Notes under the pieces: generated by a model
What the model was told of the DNA's origin: nothing
Database searches by the model: none
Seen by the model: the letters and a program-made list of their open reading frames with translations, nothing else
Source: an uncultured Streptococcus sp.
GTDB taxonomy: Bacteria > Bacillota > Bacilli > Lactobacillales > Streptococcaceae
Direction: 5' to 3'
Assembly (NCBI GenBank): GCA_902479835.1
Contig: CABSQC010000086.1
Location: 1 to 5,271, forward strand
Length of the DNA stretch: 5,271 nt
Program-made: the position numbers and the translations under genes
Part shown: piece by piece, positions 1 to 5,271 of the stretch
Position numbering within the stretch: the stretch's first letter is position 1
Layout of the letters: each line of letters starts with the position of its first letter

Positions 1-29
1 CTGTTCTCTCTCTATATAAAATACAAACT

Positions 30-58
30 ATTATACCAAATTGTGGACGATTTTGCGA
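30..58 (-). promoter_or_regulatory. Extended -10 promoter reading leftward off the window edge
   Basis: On the minus strand a perfect extended -10 element, TGGTATAAT, covers 30-38 (TATAAT at 30-35). The hexamer 17 nt upstream (53-58, TCGCAA) is a poor -35, which is usual when the TGn extension is present. Transcription would start near 23 and run left, so the next leftward gene probably begins beyond base 1. The promoter lies just after the terminator at 63-103, the same terminator-then-promoter layout as at 1102-1154. No coding sequence is visible in 1-62. Confidence 0.6.
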
Positions 59-62
59 CCCT

Positions 63-103
63 AAAAAACAAAAGAAGGCCCATAGTATTCAGGGCTTCCT
101 TTT
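63..103 (-). terminator. Rho-independent terminator of the four-helix membrane protein gene
   Basis: Read on the minus strand, GGAAGCCC (92-99) pairs with GGGCCTTC (74-81) across a loop of about 10 nt, with one A-C mismatch and one G.U pair. The stem is extended by A/T pairs (71-73 with 100-102). A U-rich run (63-73, interrupted once) follows on the transcript. It begins about 9 nt after the stop codon of the gene ending at 112. Confidence 0.75.
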
Positions 104-111
104 ACCATTTA

Positions 112-1050
112 TTATGCAATTTTACGAGCAATGGCACGATTCTTTTGTCCATCCAGAGCTGATTTGACCGAAATCCAAGCACCACCAAGAGTAAAGACAG
201 CTAAGAGTGCTAGATTCAAGTAAAATTTATCAGGGACATCCCCTGAGAATGTCGCTTCATTGAGAAGCGTCCAGGACATATCAAATGGCAAATCCAGTTC
301 ACTCATAAGCGCCAAAGTATAATCTAATTGGTTGACCAAAAAGACGGTCAAGACCATCAAAATAGCTGAAACTACCACACCTTTTTTAGTCAATTTCTTA
401 CCAAGAATCTCATAACCTTTGATGGTACAATAACCGAGGGCAGCCCCTGCTAAAACAGATACATAGCCAAGACGCGCTACCAAGAGGGCAACTGCTCCAC
501 CGATGATTACACCGATCACAGCCCCTACAATCCCCAAAAGGAAGTTTTCTTCCCGCGCTTCATAAGCCTCAACTGTATCTTGCACTTCGGCTTGGTAGGC
601 TCTAAAGGTTGCATCGTCGATTAAAAAGATCGCATCTCCAATTTGATACAGACCGATTGGTCCTTCCTCACCCGTTTCCGCATTCACTTGCACAAATTGG
701 TGGTTGAGTAAGAAATCAACAATATCTTGGATAGCTGTCCATAAGGTTTCGACAGCCTTCCCTTTGATCATTCCACCTTTGACAACGATCGAGGTCAAGT
801 AACCATCAGAAGAGATAGCATTAATGGCTTTTGATTGTTCTTTTAATTCATTCCAAAGAATTTCACTATCTTCGATCAAGTCTCCTTCGGAACCTTGTTT
901 CACACTGAGTGAAATGGTAAATACATTCTTGGTTTGAGCGCCTTCAATGACCAACAAGAAGCCTTCACGCTCTCCATACATCACACGAGCTTCGCCATCA
1001 AATTGCAGACCAAGATCGGTAGCAATACTATATAAATATTCTGGTTTCAT
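112..1050 (-). CDS. Uncharacterised protein with N-terminal cytosolic domain and four predicted membrane segments
   Basis: I do not recognise this 312-aa protein. Residues 1-170 look soluble, with alternating short strands and acidic helices, including an Asp/Glu-rich stretch at about 157-169. The rest is hydrophobic, with likely membrane segments at about 171-191, 195-215, 223-242 and 276-297. The first two are rich in small residues (GIVGAVIG..IIGG, LAGAALGY), followed by a basic GKKLTKK turn at 217-223. There is no signal peptide and no recognisable catalytic motif; the soluble half is probably cytosolic. An in-frame ATG at 1092 would give 326 aa. I prefer the ATG at 1050 because AGGGGGA lies 5 nt upstream (1054-1060) and because the predicted transcript start (about 1095) leaves almost no leader for the earlier ATG. 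The gene has its own promoter and terminator, so it is probably not part of the hom-thrB operon. GC content resembles hom. The glycine-patterned membrane half recalls uncharacterised Firmicutes proteins, but that is from memory and untested. Confidence 0.85.
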   Translation of the reverse strand: MKPEYLYSIATDLGLQFDGEARVMYGEREGFLLVIEGAQTKNVFTISLSVKQGSEGDLIEDSEILWNELKEQSKAINAISSDGYLTSIVVKGGMIKGKAVETLWTAIQDIVDFLLNHQFVQVNAETGEEGPIGLYQIGDAIFLIDDATFRAYQAEVQDTVEAYEAREENFLLGIVGAVIGVIIGGAVALLVARLGYVSVLAGAALGYCTIKGYEILGKKLTKKGVVVSAILMVLTVFLVNQLDYTLALMSELDLPFDMSWTLLNEATFSGDVPDKFYLNLALLAVFTLGGAWISVKSALDGQKNRAIARKIA

Positions 1051-1053
1051 GTT

Positions 1054-1060
1054 TCCCCCT
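1054..1060 (-). promoter_or_regulatory. Ribosome binding site deciding the start at 1050
   Basis: The minus strand reads AGGGGGA, then AAC, then ATG. This is a strong Shine-Dalgarno match with one wobble position, about 5 nt from the ATG at 1050-1048. The upstream in-frame ATG at 1092 has only a weak GGGA before it. This favours the 312-aa product over the 326-aa one. Confidence 0.7.
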
Positions 1061-1101
1061 AGATTTTCAGGAAAGCTTGAGCTTTTCCCCATACTGTTCC
1101 C

Positions 1102-1110
1102 ATTCTACCA
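1102..1110 (-). promoter_or_regulatory. Extended -10 promoter of the four-helix membrane protein gene
   Basis: The minus strand reads TGGTAGAAT, an extended -10 with a 5/6 hexamer (TAGAAT at 1102-1107). At 17-nt spacing the -35 position (1125-1130, TGTCCT) is poor and lies inside the thrB terminator stem. The predicted start is near 1095, giving a leader of about 45 nt to the ATG at 1050. The poor -35 makes strength uncertain. Confidence 0.5.
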
Positions 1111-1120
1111 TAGGAGAAGC

Positions 1121-1154
1121 AAAAAGGACATATACATTCGTATACATCCTTCTT
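1121..1154 (-). terminator. Rho-independent terminator of the hom-thrB operon
   Basis: On the minus strand AAGAAGGATGTATAC (1154-1140) pairs over its full 15 bp with GTATATGTCCTTTTT (1135-1121) across a 4-nt GAAT loop. Three of the pairs are G.U wobbles. The stem starts about 21 nt after the thrB stop codon, and its 3' arm ends in five U residues. Because of the wobbles, the same stem on the plus-strand RNA would have three A-C mismatches, so termination should be mainly leftward. The apparent TATACAT direct repeat at 1131-1137 and 1141-1147 is explained by this stem. Confidence 0.75.
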
Positions 1155-1175
1155 TCATTTGTGTTACATTCGGGT

Positions 1176-2042
1176 TTAATTCTCAACACGAACGCCAAAT
1201 GTGTCAATTTTAAGTTGGAAAATCTGACCATCTAGCCCGAGTTTTTCGAGAGCTGCAACAAAGGTTGCTGCATGCTCTGGCGCTAAGAGGTTCATGATCG
1301 TTGGGCCTGCTCCCGACAGATAGGTGGCGTAAGCCCCATGCGCATGGGCGACTTCTTTGACCTGAGGGAATTCTTTAACCAAGGATTGACGGTAGCGCTC
1401 GTGGAATTGATCCAACTCGATGGAGCGACCAGCCGTTACCAAGTCGCCTTTGAGGAGGGCTGCGATAGCCACATTGGCTACACTACTGGCTGCAACAGCT
1501 TCCTTATAAGACCATTCTATCGGCAAAACATTGCGGCTATCACTGGTCTTCAATTGGTAGCTGGGAACAAAGGCTACCAGATCACAAGTTGGGAAGTCAG
1601 CTGTCACATATTGGACATCTTCACCGATGTAACTGGCAATGACCAAGTTCCCAAAAATAGCTGGGGCTACATTGTCCGGATGACCTTCAATCTTGGTCGC
1701 GATACGTAATTTTTCATCATCTGATAGCTGGAGGTCGGCTAATTGATTGGCTAACTCAATCCCAGCTACAATGACAGAGCTAGAAGAACCAAGACCACGC
1801 GCCAAAGGCACTTCACTGGTCATCTTGATCCGATGGGGCTGCATATCAGTTGAGATAGAAAGGGCTGTCGAGAGCAAGAGGTTCTTCTCGTCTGTCGGAA
1901 TTCCTGCTCCTAGATCATGCTCAATCAACCAAGCATCTGCTGGTTCAAGGACTTCAATGGTCAAATAGCGAGTCACGGCAATCCCAACCGAATCAAATCC
2001 TGGCCCTACATTGGCACTGGTTGCTGGAACAATAATTTTCAT
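1176..2042 (-). CDS. thrB: Homoserine kinase (ThrB)
   Basis: ATP-dependent phosphorylation of L-homoserine to O-phospho-L-homoserine, the step before threonine synthase; cytosolic. The 288-aa protein is a complete GHMP-superfamily kinase. Visible motifs are the N-terminal [12 protein letters not shown] (residues 6-17), the ATP phosphate-binding loop [11 protein letters not shown] (79-89), EGHPDN at 119-124, and the C-terminal glycine-rich SGAGPT (243-248). Length is normal for Firmicute ThrB. The ATG lies 2 nt after the hom stop codon, and its Shine-Dalgarno (GGGAG, about 7 nt upstream) lies within the last hom codons. The two genes are therefore very probably co-transcribed and translationally coupled. 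No frameshift or missing motif is seen. The specific kinase assignment rests on the motifs plus adjacency to hom; other GHMP kinases such as mevalonate-pathway enzymes fit less well. Confidence 0.96.
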   Translation of the reverse strand: MKIIVPATSANVGPGFDSVGIAVTRYLTIEVLEPADAWLIEHDLGAGIPTDEKNLLLSTALSISTDMQPHRIKMTSEVPLARGLGSSSSVIVAGIELANQLADLQLSDDEKLRIATKIEGHPDNVAPAIFGNLVIASYIGEDVQYVTADFPTCDLVAFVPSYQLKTSDSRNVLPIEWSYKEAVAASSVANVAIAALLKGDLVTAGRSIELDQFHERYRQSLVKEFPQVKEVAHAHGAYATYLSGAGPTIMNLLAPEHAATFVAALEKLGLDGQIFQLKIDTFGVRVEN

Positions 2043-2044
2043 GC

Positions 2045-3331
2045 TTATTCTCCCAAGACCTTAAAGGTATTCAAGAGTTCGAAATTCGCCTCTGAATCCA
2101 GTTTTTCAACCAAGTTCTTGAATTGGGTTTGGTTGACTTGGTGAGTAATGATGACCACACTTGCATAGTGACCATCTGAGTCTTCTTGAAGGATTTGCTT
2201 GAAGGAAGCTCCTTCTGCATTAAAGATTTCCGCAAGACGCAAGATTTGACCAGTCGCATCTGGTGCCTTGATTGAGAAGTAATAATTGTTCTTCACATCT
2301 TCAGGTTTAGCCAATTGAAGAGGGCGGCTGTATTCATTGAAGGCTTTACCAATCGTTCCTTCTTTTAGACGACGGACAATACGAACGATGTCGGCAACGA
2401 CACTAGTCGCAGTTGGTTTTTGGCCTGCCCCTGGTCCGTAGTACATAGACTCACCAATCCCGATCGATTCCACATAGACTGCATTCATAACGTCATTCAC
2501 GCCAGCAAGTGGGTGTTGTTTTGGAAGGAAGGTTGGCGTCACTTCAGCTGCAATCCCTGATTCTGTTTCAACAATCGAGCCGACCAGTTTGATCACATAA
2601 CCAAGGCTTTGAGCAACCGAAACGTCCTGAGGAGTGATCTGGCTGATTCCTTTGTGCCCCACTTGGTCAAATTGGATGTTCATCCCAAAGGCAAATTGGC
2701 TCAAGATCACCATCTTGTAGGCAGCATCGATCCCTTCGACGTCATTGGTTGGATCACTTTCAGCGTAACCTAGGCGTTGCGCTTCTGCTAAAGCATCTTC
2801 ATAAGTCCAGCCTTCTTCGACCATTTTGGTCATCATGAAGTTGGATGTTCCATTGACCACACCGAGTACTTTGGTCACCTTGTCAGAAGCCAAAGAATTC
2901 ACCAAGGTGCGAAGGATTGGGATCCCCCCAGCTACTGCAGCTTCATAATAAAGAGCTACTTGGTGTTCTTTTGCAACCTCTAGCAATTCGCTTCCATGAA
3001 CAGCTAGAAGGTCTTTGTTCGCAGAGACCACATGCTTACCAGCTTCAAGAGCACGGGTGATAAAGGTCTTAGCTGGCTCGATACGGCCCATCAATTCCAC
3101 AACGATGGCAATGTCTTTGTCTTCAATGATCTCATCGACATTGGTCACAAAGTTGTAGTCGTGACCAGCAGCTTGTAATTTTTCCTTTTCCTCATCATCT
3201 CGAACCAAGACCTTAGCGATCTCGATTTCATCTTGAGCTGCCTGGGTGATTTTTTCATGGTTTTCTTTTAATAAAAATGGTACGCCACTAGCAACAGTAC
3301 CAAATCCTAGTAAGGCAATCTTAACAGACAT
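2045..3331 (-). CDS. hom: Homoserine dehydrogenase (Hom), with C-terminal ACT domain
   Basis: NAD(P)-dependent reduction of L-aspartate 4-semialdehyde to L-homoserine, the branch point to threonine and methionine; cytosolic. The 428 aa are in the usual order. An N-terminal Rossmann domain carries the nucleotide loop GFGTVASG (residues 9-16) and VVSANK (101-106, with the conserved K106). The catalytic/dimer domain carries [11 protein letters not shown] (128-138), GVVNGTSNF (157-165) and [16 protein letters not shown] (191-206). E191, D202 and K206 keep the spacing of the known catalytic triad (yeast E208/D219/K223). The C-terminal ACT domain (about 349-428) is the usual site of threonine feedback inhibition. 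The start is supported by AAGGAG (3345-3340), 8-9 nt before the ATG. No aspartokinase is fused to it. Operon leader of thrB, driven by the promoter at 3366-3394. A CodY-like palindrome lies just upstream of that promoter. Confidence 0.97.
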   Translation of the reverse strand: MSVKIALLGFGTVASGVPFLLKENHEKITQAAQDEIEIAKVLVRDDEEKEKLQAAGHDYNFVTNVDEIIEDKDIAIVVELMGRIEPAKTFITRALEAGKHVVSANKDLLAVHGSELLEVAKEHQVALYYEAAVAGGIPILRTLVNSLASDKVTKVLGVVNGTSNFMMTKMVEEGWTYEDALAEAQRLGYAESDPTNDVEGIDAAYKMVILSQFAFGMNIQFDQVGHKGISQITPQDVSVAQSLGYVIKLVGSIVETESGIAAEVTPTFLPKQHPLAGVNDVMNAVYVESIGIGESMYYGPGAGQKPTATSVVADIVRIVRRLKEGTIGKAFNEYSRPLQLAKPEDVKNNYYFSIKAPDATGQILRLAEIFNAEGASFKQILQEDSDGHYASVVIITHQVNQTQFKNLVEKLDSEANFELLNTFKVLGE

Positions 3332-3365
3332 CCTATTGACTCCTTGAATTTTCTATAGTAGCTCC

Positions 3366-3394
3366 ATTATAACAAAAACTTGAGCGTTTGACAG
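3366..3394 (-). promoter_or_regulatory. Promoter of the hom-thrB operon
   Basis: The minus strand carries TATAAT (3371-3366) preceded by TGT, making a perfect extended -10. CTGTCA (3394-3389) lies 17 nt upstream and matches 4/6 of the -35 consensus. Transcription would start near 3359, giving a leader of about 28 nt with AAGGAG at 3345-3340. The leader is too short for a riboswitch, T-box or leader-peptide attenuator, so control is likely at initiation. Confidence 0.8.
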
Positions 3395-3406
3395 CCAATT
3401 GCCTTA

Positions 3407-3430
3407 AAAATTCTGAATTTTCATGACAGG
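3407..3430. promoter_or_regulatory. Candidate CodY-like operator between hom and the deacetylase gene
   Basis: AAAATTCTGAATTTT (3407-3421) is a perfect 7+1+7 palindrome. It matches 11/15 of the CodY box AATTTTCWGAAAATT, including the CWG centre. A second, weaker 15-mer (3416-3430, AATTTTCATGACAGG, 10/15) overlaps it by 6 bp, the overlap described for native CodY sites. The centre sits about 55 bp upstream of the predicted hom start and about 72 bp upstream of the deacetylase start. The consensus is from memory, the DNA is A+T-rich, and the assignment is inferred. Confidence 0.35.
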
Positions 3431-3440
3431 ATCTGCCTGT
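3426..3440. repeat. Short inverted repeat ACAGG-N5-CCTGT
   Basis: Perfect 5-bp arms (3426-3430 and 3436-3440) flank a 5-nt centre, between the two divergent promoters and overlapping the right end of the CodY-like site. It has no T-tract, so it is not a terminator. It could be an operator half-pair or a chance dyad; arms this short are weak evidence. Confidence 0.3.
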
Positions 3441-3470
3441 AGCAAGTTCTGGAAAAGAACATAGAATTTG

Positions 3471-3479
3471 TGGTACAAT
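3471..3479 (+). promoter_or_regulatory. Extended -10 promoter of the deacetylase gene
   Basis: TGGTACAAT is an extended -10 with a 5/6 hexamer (TACAAT at 3474-3479). No good -35 is found at 16-18 nt. The predicted start is near 3486, giving a leader of about 21 nt. An in-frame ATG at 3468 overlaps this element and precedes the start, so it is unlikely to be used. Confidence 0.55.
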
Positions 3480-3506
3480 AAAGAAAATAATGAAAGCGGT
3501 GACACC

Positions 3507-4385
3507 ATGAGTAAACGAAGACTACCTAAAAAAATCAAAATCCTACTTGGGATCAATGCCCTTCTTCTGGTTTCTATCTTTATTTGTAGCTTTCTTCTGA
3601 TCAAACGGATCACTCAACCCAGTGATGGAAATACAAGTAACACTGCCATGACGCGCTCGCTAGATGAAGACAGCTCCTCTATCGAGTGGACCCGAGTGAA
3701 AAAGCCGGTCAAACTGCCCATCCTCATGTACCACTCTGTACATAATATGGCTGAGTCCGAAGCTGCCAATGCCAATCTGATAGTTGATCCAGAAACCTTT
3801 GAAAGCCAACTAAAGGCCCTGAAAAAAGCGGGTTACTACACACTGACCCCTGAGGAGGCCTATCGGATCCTCGCAAAGAACGAAGTTCCCAAAGGAAAGA
3901 AATATGTCTGGTTGACCTTTGATGATGGCGTCGAGGATTTCTATACCATCGTCTATCCGCTTCTTAAAAAATATAAGATGACGGCCACTAACAATATCAT
4001 CACAGACTTTACTCAACAGGAAAAAGAAAATGTCCTGACCTTTGACCAAATCAAAGAGATGAAACATGCTGGCTTGACCTTTGAAAGCCATACGGTCAAT
4101 CATCCAGACCTAGCCAATTCCAGCCTTGAGACCCAAAAGAATGAGCTCGTCGCTTCTAAACGCCTGCTGGATAAGGTGCTGGATCAAAATACCAGCGTTA
4201 TCGTCTACCCATCTGGTCGCTACAGCCAGGTCACAATCGACCAAGCCAAGAAAGCCGACTACAAACTAGGCCTCACCACTAAAAATGGACTCGCCAGCTC
4301 CGCTGATGGCCTCTATTCCCTCAAACGAGTTCGGATCCTTCCAACCACTACAGGAGAGGATCTCCTAGCCATGATCCAAGAATAA
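3507..4385 (+). CDS. Membrane-anchored polysaccharide deacetylase (NodB / CE4 family)
   Basis: Predicted metal-dependent removal of N-acetyl groups from an extracellular glycan. The 292-aa protein starts with a basic tail and one membrane segment (about 12-32) with no clear cleavage site, so it is probably anchored with its catalytic domain outside. A polar Ser/Thr/Asp-rich linker spans about 36-66. The NodB domain follows: PILMYHSV (71-78), motif 1 TFDDG (137-141; D139 as catalytic base, D140 as metal ligand), motif 2 SHTVNHPDL (194-202; metal ligands H195 and H199), and motif 3 YPSGRY (234-239). All ligands are present, so it should be active. In motif 1's following strand the usual aromatic pair (ATFF-like) is replaced by TATNN (159-163). 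The start at 3507 has AAAGCGGTGA (3493-3502) upstream; the ATG at 3468 overlaps the promoter. Monocistronic, divergent from hom. The substrate (peptidoglycan GlcNAc, or a PNAG-like polymer as with IcaB) cannot be decided from sequence. GC content is high for the window (one 60-base stretch near the end is about 53%). Confidence 0.9.
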   Translation: MSKRRLPKKIKILLGINALLLVSIFICSFLLIKRITQPSDGNTSNTAMTRSLDEDSSSIEWTRVKKPVKLPILMYHSVHNMAESEAANANLIVDPETFESQLKALKKAGYYTLTPEEAYRILAKNEVPKGKKYVWLTFDDGVEDFYTIVYPLLKKYKMTATNNIITDFTQQEKENVLTFDQIKEMKHAGLTFESHTVNHPDLANSSLETQKNELVASKRLLDKVLDQNTSVIVYPSGRYSQVTIDQAKKADYKLGLTTKNGLASSADGLYSLKRVRILPTTTGEDLLAMIQE

Positions 4386-4387
4386 AG

Positions 4388-4427
4388 AAAGACCCCTGTC
4401 TGAGATCATTTCAGACAGGGGCTTTTT
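4388..4427 (+). terminator. Strong rho-independent terminator after the deacetylase gene
   Basis: CCCCTGTCTGA (4393-4403) and TCAGACAGGGG (4411-4421) form a perfect 11-bp stem with a 7-nt loop, followed by CTTTTT. The stem begins 7 nt after the stop codon. A-rich sequence on the left (4382-4390) gives a partial U-tract on the other strand, so it may also stop leftward transcripts of the CPBP gene. Confidence 0.92.
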
Positions 4428-4509
4428 GTTACTTCCTTATAAACAATTCCTTTTTATACCGTCGGTTTATAAACTGTAATAGGATTCAAAAATTCCTAAA
4501 AAAGCTTCA

Positions 4510-5265
4510 TCATTGATTAGCTATCGTCTTTGACTTTCTTGTATAAATGATCAAAACAATTGCAAATGACAACAACTGCCACAGAAGAATTCTTACTATC
4601 TGCAAACTATCCCCTTCAGAATTTGAGACAACATGAACCAGATTTGAAGCTAGATTGTTGAAAAGATGGTCTCCTAATCCTAGCCACAAGGAACCTGTCA
4701 TTTTGTAGAGTATGGACCATTTGATGCTCATCATTCCCGATAGGATGACATAACCAATTCCCATAACAATAAGATTTGTGAGGGAAGATTCTCCTTGAAG
4801 AAAATCTCTAAACGGCATTACCAAATGCCATATTCCTTCAAGAATTTTTGTGAAAAGGCCACGAAATATTCCTTCTTCCATCCAGACATTTATCAGGTTA
4901 AATAAAACACTTAAGAGGATAAATAAGATTCCTGCATGTGATCCTTTTTCATTGGTTAAGGAAAAACCACTGGCGTAAAACGATACGTAAACATTTCTAT
5001 GAAGAAAAAAGAGGGTAAGACATTCAACTACATATGAAAAGATGGCGCACACTAAACCAAAGAGCAGGCCCTTTCCTACACCACTCATGATTCCGTTAGA
5101 AGTAAAACCAATATCTTTCCATCCTAATTTGCTAATTGAAAGAATTCCCCACAATAAAAGTATTCCAAATAATTTGTGTAGAAAATTCTCCGATAAAAAA
5201 GTTTCGTCTGTCCTCATATAGAAATATTCGATTACCCTTGCTACTGAACAGATAATAAATATCAT
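4510..5265 (-). CDS. CPBP-family (CAAX protease / Abi-type) integral membrane protein, possibly 5'-truncated by the window edge
   Basis: The 251-residue frame is mostly hydrophobic, with likely membrane segments near 1-17, 31-47, 60-88, 111-128, 163-185 and 222-241. It contains the CPBP signature: motif 1 EEGIFRG (130-136; EExxxR = E130, E131, R135) and the last motif TGSLWLGLGDHLFNN (190-204; HxxxN = H200/N204). The family are intramembrane glutamate proteases or relatives; several bacterial members are linked to bacteriocin immunity or maturation. The middle motif (FxxxH) seems to be EGIWH (143-147), with E in place of F and only 12 residues after R135, where about 28 is usual. This suggests a lost segment. 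The ATG at 5265 has just 6 nt before it in the window; the frame stays open to the edge and no ribosome site can be judged, so the true start may lie outside. A+T content is clearly higher than in hom (sampled 60-base stretches of 28-40% GC against about 47%). Confidence 0.8.
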   Translation of the reverse strand: MIFIICSVARVIEYFYMRTDETFLSENFLHKLFGILLLWGILSISKLGWKDIGFTSNGIMSGVGKGLLFGLVCAIFSYVVECLTLFFLHRNVYVSFYASGFSLTNEKGSHAGILFILLSVLFNLINVWMEEGIFRGLFTKILEGIWHLVMPFRDFLQGESSLTNLIVMGIGYVILSGMMSIKWSILYKMTGSLWLGLGDHLFNNLASNLVHVVSNSEGDSLQIVRILLWQLLSFAIVLIIYTRKSKTIANQ

Positions 5266-5271
5266 TGAACA

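Noticed and set aside
1134..1141. Minus-strand TACGAATG, 7/8 match to the ComX cin-box TACGAATA
   Set aside because: It forms the loop and upper stem of the terminator, and lacks the T-rich stretch expected upstream of a cin-box.
1131..1147. TATACAT direct repeat at 10-bp spacing upstream of a promoter, suggesting a response-regulator site
   Set aside because: Both copies lie in the two arms of the 15-bp hom-thrB terminator stem, which explains the repetition.
1338..1709. Open plus-strand frame of 123 codons inside thrB
   Set aside because: It is antisense to a well-supported gene, with no convincing ribosome site and no recognisable protein features; it is a shadow of the thrB codon pattern.
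3332..3365. Riboswitch, T-box or attenuator in the hom leader
   Set aside because: The predicted leader is only about 28 nt, too short for any of these, and no terminator hairpin precedes the start codon.
3388..3393. Perfect plus-strand TTGACA that could be a -35 for the deacetylase gene
   Set aside because: No -10-like hexamer lies 16-18 nt downstream; the extended -10 at 3471-3479 is too far away. The bases are better explained as the hom -35 read on the other strand.
4436..4473. TTATAAAC repeated at about 4438 and 4467
   Set aside because: Short A+T-rich 8-mer in A+T-rich spacer, with no associated element; probably chance.
4483..4499. AGGATTCAAAAATTCCT near-palindrome downstream of the CPBP stop codon as a terminator
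   Set aside because: The stem is only about 4-6 bp, A/T-rich, with a bulge and no clear U-tract after it. The 4388-4427 hairpin is a better candidate for leftward termination.

Overview
The window looks like a chromosomal segment of a low-to-mid GC Gram-positive coccus, most likely a viridans-group Streptococcus. The homoserine dehydrogenase and homoserine kinase have the lengths (428 and 288 aa) and order seen in streptococci. Promoters are of the extended -10 TGnTATAAT type, terminators are short hairpins with U-tracts, and leaders are short. I cannot fix the species from sequence alone.

Layout, left to right. At about 30-58 an extended -10 promoter reads leftward off the edge. A leftward gene for an unrecognised protein with about four C-terminal membrane segments follows (112-1050), with its own terminator (63-103) and its own promoter (about 1102-1110). 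Next is the leftward hom-thrB operon (3331 to 1176). It has a good promoter (3366-3394), a 2-nt gap between the genes, and a G.U-rich hairpin terminator at 1121-1154, placed just before the next promoter. Divergent from hom is a rightward gene for a membrane-anchored NodB-type polysaccharide deacetylase (3507-4385), closed by a perfect 11-bp terminator stem. At the right edge is a leftward CPBP (CAAX protease/Abi-type) membrane protein gene (4510-5265), which may be cut by the window edge.

How they fit together. Hom and ThrB catalyse the two consecutive steps from aspartate semialdehyde to O-phosphohomoserine, feeding threonine (and, via homoserine, methionine). The 175-bp hom/deacetylase intergenic region holds two divergent promoters and a perfect 15-bp palindrome resembling a CodY box. 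The deacetylase probably modifies N-acetylated cell-wall or surface glycan. The CPBP gene is visibly richer in A+T than its neighbours. Its spacing between the conserved motifs also looks too short for the family.

Most of the window is ordinary housekeeping sequence. I found no clear new multi-gene system, no RNA gene, no insertion sequence and no CRISPR. The observations most worth following up are the shortened CPBP core, the CodY-like overlapping site, and the uncharacterised four-helix protein.
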